Numbered from the stretch's first letter, positions 1 through 6,160 are shown. The stretch is 6,160 nt of DNA from an uncultured Porphyromonadaceae bacterium (GCA_947175715.1 CAMWOD010000078.1:1-6160), one strand, 5' to 3'. Translations and numbers: made by a program. The notes: generated from the sequence alone by a model not told the origin.

Positions 1-1514
1 TAGGATTCCTGCGTTCGGATTTCAATCGCCCCACATCAGAATTCTCAGGCGGATGGCGCATGCGCATCGAGCTGGCCAAACTGCTGCTCCGCCACCCCGA
101 CGTGCTACTGCTCGACGAGCCAACCAACCACCTCGACATCGAGTCGATACAATGGCTTGAGCAATTCCTGATCAATAAAGCCAAGGCCGTAGTGCTGGTG
201 AGTCACGACCGCGCATTCATCGACAATGTGACAAGTCGCACTATTGAAATATCACTTGGTAAGATATATGACTACAACGTGAATTACTCACGCTATGTAG
301 AGCTGCACCGCGAGCGCATTGAGCAGCAGATGCGTGCCTATCAGAACCAGCAGAAGCAGATACAGGACACCGAGGATTTTATCGAACGTTTTCGCTACAA
401 AGCCACCAAATCGGTGCAAGTACAAAGCCGCATCAAGCAGCTGGCCAAGATAGAGCGTATCGAGGTAGACGAGGTTGACACTTCGCATCTCAATCTGCGG
501 TTCCCCCCCGCCCCCCGCTCGGGCGCCGTCCCCCTAATAGCCGACAATCTCGGTAAAGCCTACGGCGAGCACCAGGTGTTCAACCACGCCACATTCACCA
601 TAAAACGTGGTGAGAAAGTAGCCTTTGTGGGCAAGAACGGCGAGGGCAAATCAACCCTTGTGAAATGTATCATGGGAGAGATCCCCTACACCGGTACGCT
701 CAAAATAGGTCACAATGTGAAGATAGGGTATTTTGCTCAAAATCAGGCTCAACTGCTCGATGGCGACATCACCGTGTTTGACACCATCGACCGCGTGGCT
801 GTAGGCGACATACGCACCAAGATTCGCGACATACTGGGCGCTTTCATGTTTGGAGGGGAGGCATCCGACAAGAAAGTCAAGGTACTTTCAGGCGGTGAGA
901 AAACACGTCTCGCTATGATACGCCTTCTCCTCGAGCCAGTCAATCTGCTCATTCTCGATGAGCCAACCAACCACCTCGACATGACCACCAAGGATATACT
1001 AAAGCAAGCCATCAAGGACTTTAATGGCACAGTAATCGTGGTGAGTCACGACCGTGAGTTTCTCGACGGTCTGGTAGAGAAAGTGTATGAATTTGGCGGA
1101 GGTGAAGTACGCGAATGTCTTGGCGGCATCTACGAATTTCTTGAGAAGAAGAAAATTGCCAACCTGCAAGAGCTGGAGCGCAACCGTCAAGTGGAAAAAC
1201 CTGCCGCAACCGACAAAACCGTTGCTTCGCAAGCCGAGGAAGCACCGCTACCCGACGATAAGGATACAAGAAAACTCTCGTACGCTGAGCAACGCGAACA
1301 CGAGAAGCTGGTGCGACGTGCCGAAAAGAAAGTGAAGGAAGCCGAAGCTGAAATTGCTAGGATTGAGGCCGAAATCGCCGAAATTGAGGGCAAAATCGCT
1401 GCCGGGGAGGTCGATGGTGATATTTTCAATCAACATCAGCAAGCCAACAAACGACTCGAAAACGCCATGAGCGTTTGGGAACTTGCCTCGATGGAACTTG
1501 AAAATATCAGCTGA
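1..1514 (+). CDS. ABC-F family ATPase, 5'-truncated by window edge
   Basis: This is a soluble twin-ATPase protein of the ABC-F family, whose studied members bind the ribosomal E site and act on stalled translation or antibiotic resistance. The reading frame is open from position 3, so the true start is outside; the codons just before the ATG at 60 encode the first ABC signature (SGGWRMR, 45-65). Numbering from that ATG, the visible parts are Walker B LLLLDEP (16-21, Glu20) and switch His49 of domain 1. Next comes a charged helical linker (about 76-145) with the conserved FRYKATK and QSRIK motifs. Domain 2 has Walker A GKNGEGKST (191-199), signature LSGGEK (276-281), Walker B with Glu301 and His330. 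After about 375 there is a Lys/Glu-rich coiled-coil tail resembling the Uup/YdiF C-terminal domain. No transmembrane segments are seen. Complete relatives have about 650 residues, so roughly 150 are missing. Linker and tail look most like the YdiF/YheS/Uup group; whether it protects against an antibiotic cannot be told. Both catalytic glutamates are present. Confidence 0.95.
   Translation, partial: GFLRSDFNRPTSEFSGGWRMRIELAKLLLRHPDVLLLDEPTNHLDIESIQWLEQFLINKAKAVVLVSHDRAFIDNVTSRTIEISLGKIYDYNVNYSRYVELHRERIEQQMRAYQNQQKQIQDTEDFIERFRYKATKSVQVQSRIKQLAKIERIEVDEVDTSHLNLRFPPAPRSGAVPLIADNLGKAYGEHQVFNHATFTIKRGEKVAFVGKNGEGKSTLVKCIMGEIPYTGTLKIGHNVKIGYFAQNQAQLLDGDITVFDTIDRVAVGDIRTKIRDILGAFMFGGEASDKKVKVLSGGEKTRLAMIRLLLEPVNLLILDEPTNHLDMTTKDILKQAIKDFNGTVIVVSHDREFLDGLVEKVYEFGGGEVRECLGGIYEFLEKKKIANLQELERNRQVEKPAATDKTVASQAEEAPLPDDKDTRKLSYAEQREHEKLVRRAEKKVKEAEAEIARIEAEIAEIEGKIAAGEVDGDIFNQHQQANKRLENAMSVWELASMELENIS
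117..1054 (+). repeat. Two in-register direct repeats inside the ABC-F gene
   Basis: Two blocks recur exactly, each displaced by 843 bases (281 codons). A 23-base block at 117-139 recurs at 960-982 and covers the Walker B/D-loop codons (EPTNHLD). A 16-base block at 196-211 recurs at 1039-1054 and covers the switch-histidine codons (VSHDR). The 56 bases between the blocks have diverged. The protein motifs are expected to repeat in a twin-ATPase, but identity also at synonymous positions is stronger than the protein requires. Strong codon preference or internal gene conversion would explain it. This is not a mobile element. Confidence 0.85.
503..534 (+). repeat. Cytosine homopolymer runs (C7, C6, C5) in the ABC-F gene
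   Basis: Three cytosine runs lie close together: seven at 503-509, six at 511-516 and five at 530-534. They encode the Pro/Ala-rich stretch FPPAPRSGAVP between the linker and the second ATPase domain. The frame is intact here. Runs of this length can slip in replication or sequencing, and a one-base change would truncate the protein before its second ATPase domain. Confidence 0.8.
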
Positions 1515-1546
1515 CTTGTATATTCAGCTACAAAATGTTAATTTTG
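1515..1546 (+). promoter_or_regulatory. Bacteroidota-type promoter for cdsA (and probably purM)
   Basis: The -7 box TAATTTTG at 1539-1546 matches the Bacteroidota consensus TAnnTTTG exactly. A TTG at 1516-1518 serves as the -33 box with a 20-base spacer, inside the usual 19-21 range. Transcription would start near 1551-1554, leaving an untranslated leader of about 20 bases before the GTG at 1574. The -33 box lies just past the stop codon of the ABC-F gene. The match is by eye; no transcription data support it. Confidence 0.55.
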
Positions 1547-1573
1547 GCATCATAAACGAAAATTCTGAACAAC

Positions 1574-2383
1574 GTGAATAAGAACTGGATAACACGCTCA
1601 CTTACAGGAATAGTATATATCGCTGTAATTGTGGCAGGTATACTGCTTGGCGGCTCATATTTCCTGGATATGGCCCTGATACTTGCCATCCCGGCCGTAA
1701 TGGAATTCAAGCGCATCACACTCAAGGACTGGCACGGCTCCTCGCTCAATACTATCCTCGACATTATCGCAACGGGCCTTATCATTTCCTCAACAGTGAT
1801 TTACGACCTTTCGGGAATACTGCTCGCATTAGCCCTGCTCACAGTGATAGTGCGCATGATATCAATGCTCTACAACCATAGCGAAGACCCCCTGCGCTCC
1901 ATCACAAGCTCACTTTCGGTGCTTGTATACATAGCGATACCGATAGCCATGATGGGTATGATACGATGGGTAAGCCCCCATCTGCTGTTACTGATGTTTG
2001 TGCTGATATGGCTCAACGATACAGGTGCGTTTATCGTGGGCTCGCTTTTAGGACGCCACCGCTTGTTTGAACGCATATCCCCCAAGAAGTCTTGGGAGGG
2101 ATTCTTTGGAGGCATGGTGTTCGCAATCGGAGCCGCTATAGCCGCAGGAGAGTTCTTTCCCGAATACTTTGAACTCACACTACTTCAAGCTGCCCTTTTA
2201 GGAGCCATAGTAACTGTGGCTGCTACTTACGGCGACCTCATTGAATCATGCCTCAAGCGCAATGCCGGAGTGAAAGATTCAGGCAACCTCCTCCCTGGTC
2301 ATGGGGGTATGCTCGACCGCATCGACTCTTTGCTTTTAGTATCGCCCTGTGTAGTACTATTCATTTTCCTTTTTTTACTTTAA
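1574..2383 (+). CDS. cdsA: Phosphatidate cytidylyltransferase (CDP-diacylglycerol synthase)
   Basis: This inner-membrane enzyme converts phosphatidate and CTP to CDP-diacylglycerol and pyrophosphate, the branch point for phospholipid head-group synthesis. The 269 residues match the family in length. The family signature is complete at residues 225-251: Ser225, Lys228-Arg229, Lys234-Asp235, then PGHGG (241-245) and DRID (248-251), which carries the metal-binding acidic residues. The upstream conserved block WLNDTGAF (146-153) and SPKKSWEG (169-176) is also present. Hydrophobic stretches near 10-42, 60-99, 112-130, 136-160, 178-192, 204-220 and 252-269 fit a polytopic protein. The start is GTG at 1574: an in-frame TAA at 1553-1555 rules out a longer protein, and the N-terminus MNKNWITRSLTG resembles other Bacteroidales CdsA. 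No Shine-Dalgarno is present. It is followed after 11 bases by purM, so the two are probably one transcript. All key residues are present. Confidence 0.96.
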   Translation: MNKNWITRSLTGIVYIAVIVAGILLGGSYFLDMALILAIPAVMEFKRITLKDWHGSSLNTILDIIATGLIISSTVIYDLSGILLALALLTVIVRMISMLYNHSEDPLRSITSSLSVLVYIAIPIAMMGMIRWVSPHLLLLMFVLIWLNDTGAFIVGSLLGRHRLFERISPKKSWEGFFGGMVFAIGAAIAAGEFFPEYFELTLLQAALLGAIVTVAATYGDLIESCLKRNAGVKDSGNLLPGHGGMLDRIDSLLLVSPCVVLFIFLFLL

Positions 2384-2394
2384 ACATATAAGTC

Positions 2395-3561
2395 ATGACC
2401 GACCAACGATATATGATGCGCGGTGTCTCGGCCGCTAAAGAAGATGTTCACCGCGCAATCCGCAACATCGACAAAGGTATATTTCCGCAGGCATTCTGCA
2501 AGATTATTCCCGACATACTGGGCAACGATCCTGAATACTGCAACATAATGCACGCCGACGGAGCAGGCACAAAATCATCGCTCGCATATATTTATTGGCG
2601 TGAAACAGGCGACCTAAGTGTGTGGCGCGGCATAGCTCGCGACGCCTTAGTGATGAATACCGACGACCTGCTATGCGTGGGCGCCACCGACAATATCCTG
2701 GCATCATCGACCATCGGGCGTAATAAAATGCTGATTCCCGGTGAGGTGATTGCCGAAATCATCAACGGCACCGAGGAAGCTCTTGAGCAAATGCGCTCAT
2801 GGGGCATATCGATTTACTCAACCGGGGGTGAAACTGCCGATGTTGGTGACCTGGTACGCACTATCATCGTCGACTCGACAGTGACATGCCGCATGCGTCG
2901 CGACCAGGTGATCAACAACGCCAATATCGCTGCCGGAGACGTGATTGTGGGCCTTGCATCGTTCGGTCAGGCCAAATATGAAGACCAATACAACGGAGGT
3001 ATGGGGTCAAACGGACTCACTTCAGCCCGCCACGACGTATTCGCCAAATATCTCGCAAAGAAATACCCCGAGAGCTACGATGCTGCCGTTCCCGACAACC
3101 TGGTATACTCAGGCTCGGTGAGTCTTACCGACCCTGTAGAGCATACTCCCGTTGATGCCGGCCACCTTGTGCTATCGCCTACCCGCACTTATGCACCCGT
3201 AATAAAGAAGATTCTTGACCAAATGCGTCAACTGATTCATGGCATGGTACACTGCACAGGCGGAGCCCAAACCAAGGTACTTCACTTCGTCAACAATAAG
3301 CATGTGGTGAAGGATAACCTCTTCCCCACCCCTCCACTCTTTGAGTTAATTGCCCGTGAATCGGGCACTCCCTACGAGGAGATGTACCGCGTGTTCAATA
3401 TGGGACATCGCATGGAGATTTATCTCGCGCCCGAGCATGCACAAGCAGTAATTGACATAGCCCAGGAAATGGGTATCGAGGCTCGCATCGTCGGTCGTGT
3501 TGAAGACGCCACTTCCAACCGTCTTACCATAATTTCCGACAAAGGCACATTCGAGTATTAA
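2395..3561 (+). CDS. purM: Phosphoribosylformylglycinamidine cyclo-ligase (AIR synthase), long Bacteroidota form
   Basis: This cytosolic enzyme carries out the fifth step of de novo purine synthesis, ATP-dependent ring closure of formylglycinamidine ribonucleotide to aminoimidazole ribonucleotide. Motifs in order: the glycine-rich DGAGTK (55-60), NTDDLLCVGA (88-97, matching the E. coli region with VNDL), GGETAD (144-149), the GLASFG strand end (186-191), SNGLTS (205-210), HCTGG (286-290) and FNMGHRM (334-340). The PurM/PurL-type N- and C-terminal halves are both complete. At 388 residues it is about 40 longer than E. coli PurM. The extra length falls mainly around 195-204 and 215-250, which as I recall is normal for Bacteroidota members. 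Motif order favours PurM over the related PurL, SelD and ThiL. The ATG at 2395 gives the family N-terminus, and the 11-base gap after cdsA suggests shared transcription although the pathways are unrelated. No purine riboswitch or operator is visible. Confidence 0.92.
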   Translation: MTDQRYMMRGVSAAKEDVHRAIRNIDKGIFPQAFCKIIPDILGNDPEYCNIMHADGAGTKSSLAYIYWRETGDLSVWRGIARDALVMNTDDLLCVGATDNILASSTIGRNKMLIPGEVIAEIINGTEEALEQMRSWGISIYSTGGETADVGDLVRTIIVDSTVTCRMRRDQVINNANIAAGDVIVGLASFGQAKYEDQYNGGMGSNGLTSARHDVFAKYLAKKYPESYDAAVPDNLVYSGSVSLTDPVEHTPVDAGHLVLSPTRTYAPVIKKILDQMRQLIHGMVHCTGGAQTKVLHFVNNKHVVKDNLFPTPPLFELIARESGTPYEEMYRVFNMGHRMEIYLAPEHAQAVIDIAQEMGIEARIVGRVEDATSNRLTIISDKGTFEY

Positions 3562-3617
3562 TACAGACCTCGACTACGTAAGCAATCAAATAAATCATCA
3601 TAACTTGCACTCACATT

Positions 3618-4166
3618 ATGAAAAAGAAGTATCTATCAGTTGCCATCGTGCTCACAGCAGCAGCTTCGCTGACTTTCACATCATGCATCGGAAGCTTCGC
3701 TCTCACCAACAAACTTTTAAGCTGGAATCAGAATATCAGCAACAAGTTTGTCAACGAGGTGGTATTTTTCGCATTCTTGATCGTACCTGTATATGAGGTA
3801 TCAGCTCTGGCCGACTTAGTCGTAATCAACTCAATAGAGTTTTGGAGCGGCAACAATCCCGTAGCTGCAGGCACCAAGGTAATTGATGGCGAAAATGGCC
3901 GCTATTTAGTAGAATGCGACGGCAAAGGGTACACAATCACATCAGAAGCCGATGGCTCTACAGTGCGCCTTGACTTCGATGCACCCTCGCAGACATGGAG
4001 TGTAGTCACCGCCGAAGGTGAATCTTATCCCTTCATGACTTTCGTTGACGACACTCACGTGAAGATGCCCGCAGCCGACGGTTCATACACCGTAGTAGAA
4101 CTCTCGGAAGCCGGTGCTTACGCTTATTGCAATGCTGTCACCGCATCGCAGTGGGCCAACCGCTAA
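3618..4166 (+). CDS. DUF3332-family putative lipoprotein
   Basis: The function is unknown. The 182-residue protein starts with KKK, a hydrophobic stretch and a lipobox ending FTSC, so Cys23 is the probable lipidated residue after signal peptidase II cleavage. Residues 24-80 form the conserved core I associate with DUF3332: SFALTNKLLSWN, then a very hydrophobic segment (about 44-70, with an internal Pro57 and acidic Glu47, Glu60 and Asp66), then NSIEFWSGNNP (71-81). The rest (about 84-175) is rich in short polar repeats such as GxxYxVE and GSTVRLDF, suggesting a beta-rich domain. The acidic residues in the hydrophobic segment argue against a plain membrane anchor and for a membrane-associated or oligomerising helix. 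Residues after Cys23 (IGSF) lack the acidic surface-export signal described for Bacteroidota lipoproteins, so periplasmic facing is more likely. It lies 56 bases after purM and 103 before the GH9 gene and may be its own unit. The family assignment is from memory of the core motif. Confidence 0.82.
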   Translation: MKKKYLSVAIVLTAAASLTFTSCIGSFALTNKLLSWNQNISNKFVNEVVFFAFLIVPVYEVSALADLVVINSIEFWSGNNPVAAGTKVIDGENGRYLVECDGKGYTITSEADGSTVRLDFDAPSQTWSVVTAEGESYPFMTFVDDTHVKMPAADGSYTVVELSEAGAYAYCNAVTASQWANR

Positions 4167-4194
4167 AAAATTTAACCATAGCCTTCTCACGGCA

Positions 4195-4235
4195 GTGATC
4201 AACCCCGGGACACACAATACCCGGGGTTGTGTCAC
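4195..4235 (+). terminator. Strong stem-loop, possible terminator or leader structure
   Basis: A perfect 10-base-pair stem joins CAACCCCGGG (4200-4209) to CCCGGGGTTG (4220-4229) around a 10-base loop. Outside a small internal loop (4199 against 4230-4231), GTGA (4195-4198) pairs with TCAC (4232-4235), giving 14 pairs in all. It begins 29 bases after the DUF3332 stop codon, where a terminator is expected. No run of T follows on either strand, so an intrinsic terminator is not certain. The stem could instead protect the 3' end of the upstream message or sit in the leader of the GH9 message. Confidence 0.55.
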
Positions 4236-4269
4236 GTCACGCCAATACATCTGATACCATATCGTCACT

Positions 4270-6030
4270 ATGAAGCAACTGTCAATTATATCCTTATCGC
4301 TCCTGTCGCTGGGATTACCACTCCCGGCTCATGCCGATGCGATCCGCGTAAACCAGATAGGCTACCTGCCATCCGACATCAAGGTAGCCGTATGGATGAT
4401 TTCTGACCAACCCAAGCAATCCACTCCTATGATTCGAAACCTCACTACGGGTCAGGAGTTTGCACCCGACTCCGTGGTCGAATGCACCCCATGGCAACCG
4501 ATGGCCGCCACTCGTCGCATATACTTCAATAGCGCAATAGAGCCCGGTCAATATGTCATATCGGCGGGAGCTACACAATCGCCCACATTCCGCATAGGTG
4601 ACGACATATACAAGGGGCTTAACGAGATACCTCTTCACTATATGCGCCAGCAGCGTTGCGGCTATAATCCTTCGCTCGATACACACTGCCATCAGCACGA
4701 CGGCATCCTGGTGCTCGCCGATTCTCTTACAGGGCAGCATGTTGACGTCACCGGCGGGTGGCACGATGCAAGCGATTACCTACAGTATCTCACCACATCG
4801 GCCAATGCCGTATATCAGATGCTATGGGCTTACAACGAAAATCCATCGGTGTGGGCCGACAACTACGATGCCGCAGGACGCCCGGGGGGAAACGGTATAG
4901 CCGACATCCTCGATGAGGCACGTTGGGGGCTCGAATGGATGCAACGCATGAATCCTCGCGAATCACTATTTGTTAATCAGATAGACGACGACCGCGACCA
5001 CCGCATTGCCGGTCTCCCTGCCGACGACAATGTGGATTATGGTTGGGGAGCCGGGAAGGAACGTCCTGTGTTCCCCTGCCATGGCGCACCTTACGGACTC
5101 GACAAATACAAGAATCGCAGTCGCGGTTTAGCTTCATCGGTAGGAAAATTCGCATCATCATTCGCATTAGGCTCAATGGTGTTCAAAGACATTGACCCAC
5201 AATTTGCCTCCGACCTCGAACGCCGCTCGTCCATAGCATACGAAGTGGCTAAAGCCAATCCCGGCCAGTGTCAGACAGCCTGTACCGTCTCGCCGTACTT
5301 CTACGAGGAAGACAACTGGGTCGACGATATGGAGCTTGCAGCAATTACACAATATCTGATTTCGGGCGACAAAAAGTACCGCACCGACGCTATCAATTAC
5401 GGACGATTGGAGCCCATCACACCCTGGATGGGTGCCGACTCAGCCCGCCATTACCAGTTCTACCCATTCGTCAACTTAGGACACCCATCGCTTGCACGCG
5501 ACAAAGAGGCTAAGGTGTCGAAAGAATTTATACGCAACATGCGTTCAGGCTTGGAGCGTGTGGCACAACGCGGCGACAACGCATTTGTCAACGGTATCCC
5601 ATTCATTTGGTGCAGCAACAATCTCACAGTGGCACTCGTGACCCAAGCCATGCTCTACCGCGACATCACTGGCGACGACCAGTTTCTTGAACTTGAAACC
5701 GCAGCTCGCGACTGGCTATTCGGCGCCAACCCCTGGGGTCAGTGCATGATTGTGGGCATGCCCGGAGTTAAGTCATCACCACGCGACCCACATTCAGCCC
5801 TCAGCAACCTTGAGCAGATCGAAGTGACAGGAGGACTCGTCGACGGACCCGTGTATACCAATATCTACAACTCTCTGTGGGGTGTACACCTGCGCAACCC
5901 CGACACCTTTGCCCCCTATCAAAATTCTACAGTAGTATACCACGACGACTATCAAGACTATTCGACCAACGAGCCCACTATGGACGGCACAGCATCGATG
6001 ACCTACTTCCTTGGCCGCCTCGCCCGCTAA
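4270..6030 (+). CDS. Secreted glycoside hydrolase family 9 enzyme with N-terminal Ig-like domain
   Basis: This is an inverting glycan hydrolase of family 9, whose known members mostly cut beta-1,4-glucans (cellulose, xyloglucan, mixed-linkage glucan) or release glucose or glucosamine. The 586 residues begin with a signal peptide ending AHA (20-22), a type I site, so the mature protein is soluble and periplasmic or secreted, not lipid-anchored. Residues 25-108 (IRVNQIGYLPSD...) are the CelD-type Ig-like domain; the (alpha/alpha)6 catalytic barrel fills about 115-586. The motif GGWHDASDY (162-170) supplies Asp166 and Asp169, the latter the likely base. NEPT (567-570) supplies Glu568, the likely acid. 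Also conserved are NWVDDMELAA (349-358), WCSNN (447-451) and FGANPWG (484-490). Cys130, Cys140, His141 and His165 could form the structural zinc site described for CelD-type enzymes. The usual PHHR substrate motif reads DPHSA (506-510). No carbohydrate-binding module, dockerin or sorting tail is present. The true substrate is unknown. Confidence 0.94.
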   Translation: MKQLSIISLSLLSLGLPLPAHADAIRVNQIGYLPSDIKVAVWMISDQPKQSTPMIRNLTTGQEFAPDSVVECTPWQPMAATRRIYFNSAIEPGQYVISAGATQSPTFRIGDDIYKGLNEIPLHYMRQQRCGYNPSLDTHCHQHDGILVLADSLTGQHVDVTGGWHDASDYLQYLTTSANAVYQMLWAYNENPSVWADNYDAAGRPGGNGIADILDEARWGLEWMQRMNPRESLFVNQIDDDRDHRIAGLPADDNVDYGWGAGKERPVFPCHGAPYGLDKYKNRSRGLASSVGKFASSFALGSMVFKDIDPQFASDLERRSSIAYEVAKANPGQCQTACTVSPYFYEEDNWVDDMELAAITQYLISGDKKYRTDAINYGRLEPITPWMGADSARHYQFYPFVNLGHPSLARDKEAKVSKEFIRNMRSGLERVAQRGDNAFVNGIPFIWCSNNLTVALVTQAMLYRDITGDDQFLELETAARDWLFGANPWGQCMIVGMPGVKSSPRDPHSALSNLEQIEVTGGLVDGPVYTNIYNSLWGVHLRNPDTFAPYQNSTVVYHDDYQDYSTNEPTMDGTASMTYFLGRLAR

Positions 6031-6063
6031 CCAAACAATTCAACATTAATTATGAGTTTCTTT

Positions 6064-6160
6064 ATGAAAAAAATATTTTACATAGTAATTGCCACCTTAG
6101 TTTTCACAGCTTGTACAGGGAACAAAAAACATACTTCATCGTCTACAACTGACGAAGAGG
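6064..6160 (+). CDS. Putative lipoprotein, 3'-truncated by window edge
   Basis: Only the first 32 codons are visible and the protein family cannot be recognised. From the ATG at 6064 the product begins MKKIFYIVIATLVFTAC: a basic start, a hydrophobic core and a lipobox ending FTAC, so Cys17 is the probable lipidation site. A Thr/Ser/Lys-rich tail (TGNKKHTSSSTTDEE) follows, the usual flexible tether. An ATG four codons upstream (6052) is in frame and would add MSFF; 6064 is preferred because MKK directly before the hydrophobic core is the standard signal. The gap from the GH9 stop codon is 33 bases with no terminator or convincing promoter, so co-transcription is plausible. The lipobox shares the FT[AS]C form with the DUF3332 gene, but the rest differs. 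Confidence 0.72.
   Translation, partial: MKKIFYIVIATLVFTACTGNKKHTSSSTTDEE

Noticed and set aside
60..62. ATG at 60 as the start of the ABC-F gene
   Set aside because: The frame is open back to position 3 and encodes the signature SGGWRMR across this point; this ATG is an internal methionine and the gene begins before the window.
1516..1533. TTGTA/TACAA hairpin as a terminator of the ABC-F gene
   Set aside because: The stem has only five mostly A/T pairs and no T-run follows directly; it is better treated as part of the promoter region.
1870..2178. 102-codon open frame on the minus strand inside cdsA
   Set aside because: It is opposite a conserved enzyme, has no recognisable motif or start context, and is explained by the composition of cdsA.
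3601..3608. TAACTTGC as a -7 box for the DUF3332 gene
   Set aside because: It matches the consensus poorly, lies only 9 bases before the ATG, and has no -33 box at the right distance.
4246..4253. TACATCTG as a -7 box for the GH9 gene
   Set aside because: It has one mismatch to TAnnTTTG, and the only TTG upstream (4227-4229) is 16 bases away and inside the stem-loop, shorter than the usual 19-21 spacer.
4315..4764. 149-codon open frame on the minus strand inside the GH9 gene
   Set aside because: It lies wholly within a well-supported gene on the other strand and shows no recognisable domain; it is a coding shadow.
6047..6054. TAATTATG as a promoter box for the last lipoprotein
   Set aside because: It has one mismatch, overlaps a possible start codon, and has no TTTG-like element about 20 bases upstream.
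5877..6152. 91-codon + strand frame crossing the GH9 stop codon into the next gene
   Set aside because: It overlaps the catalytic C-terminus of GH9 and the lipoprotein signal sequence in a different frame, and its composition does not look like a protein.

Overview
The window reads as a piece of a Bacteroidota chromosome, most likely a gut member of the Bacteroidales; Muribaculaceae is a guess from protein flavour and base composition, not something shown here. Four points support the phylum. No start codon has a Shine-Dalgarno-like AGGAGG upstream. The one convincing promoter fits the Bacteroidota pattern (TTG, 20 bases, TAnnTTTG) rather than the enterobacterial one. PurM is the long form of about 388 residues. 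The DUF3332 lipoprotein and the GH9 enzyme with an Ig-like N-terminus are typical of the group.

All genes lie on the + strand and are tightly packed. Positions 1-1514 hold the C-terminal three quarters of an ABC-F ATPase whose start lies before the window; the first ATG in frame, at 60, sits inside the ABC signature motif and is not the start. A 59-base gap with a good promoter leads to cdsA (GTG start, 1574-2383), and 11 bases later comes purM (2395-3561), so these two are probably co-transcribed. After 56 bases comes a DUF3332 lipoprotein (3618-4166). A 103-base gap with a strong stem-loop separates it from a secreted family 9 glycoside hydrolase (4270-6030). A second lipoprotein starts 33 bases further on and runs off the end.

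The left half is housekeeping: ribosome-associated ATPase, CDP-diacylglycerol synthesis, purine synthesis. The right half is envelope or export oriented: two lipoproteins and one periplasmic or secreted glycan hydrolase. No SusC/SusD pair, regulator or second carbohydrate enzyme is visible, so the GH9 gene cannot be called part of a polysaccharide utilization locus from this window.

I found no tRNA, rRNA, CRISPR array, insertion sequence, phage gene or attachment site, and no gene-free stretch over 300 bases. I do not see clear evidence of an undescribed system. The most interesting items are the unexplained DUF3332 lipoprotein, the stem-loop with a competing alternative fold before the GH9 gene, and the variant active-site motif of the GH9 enzyme.
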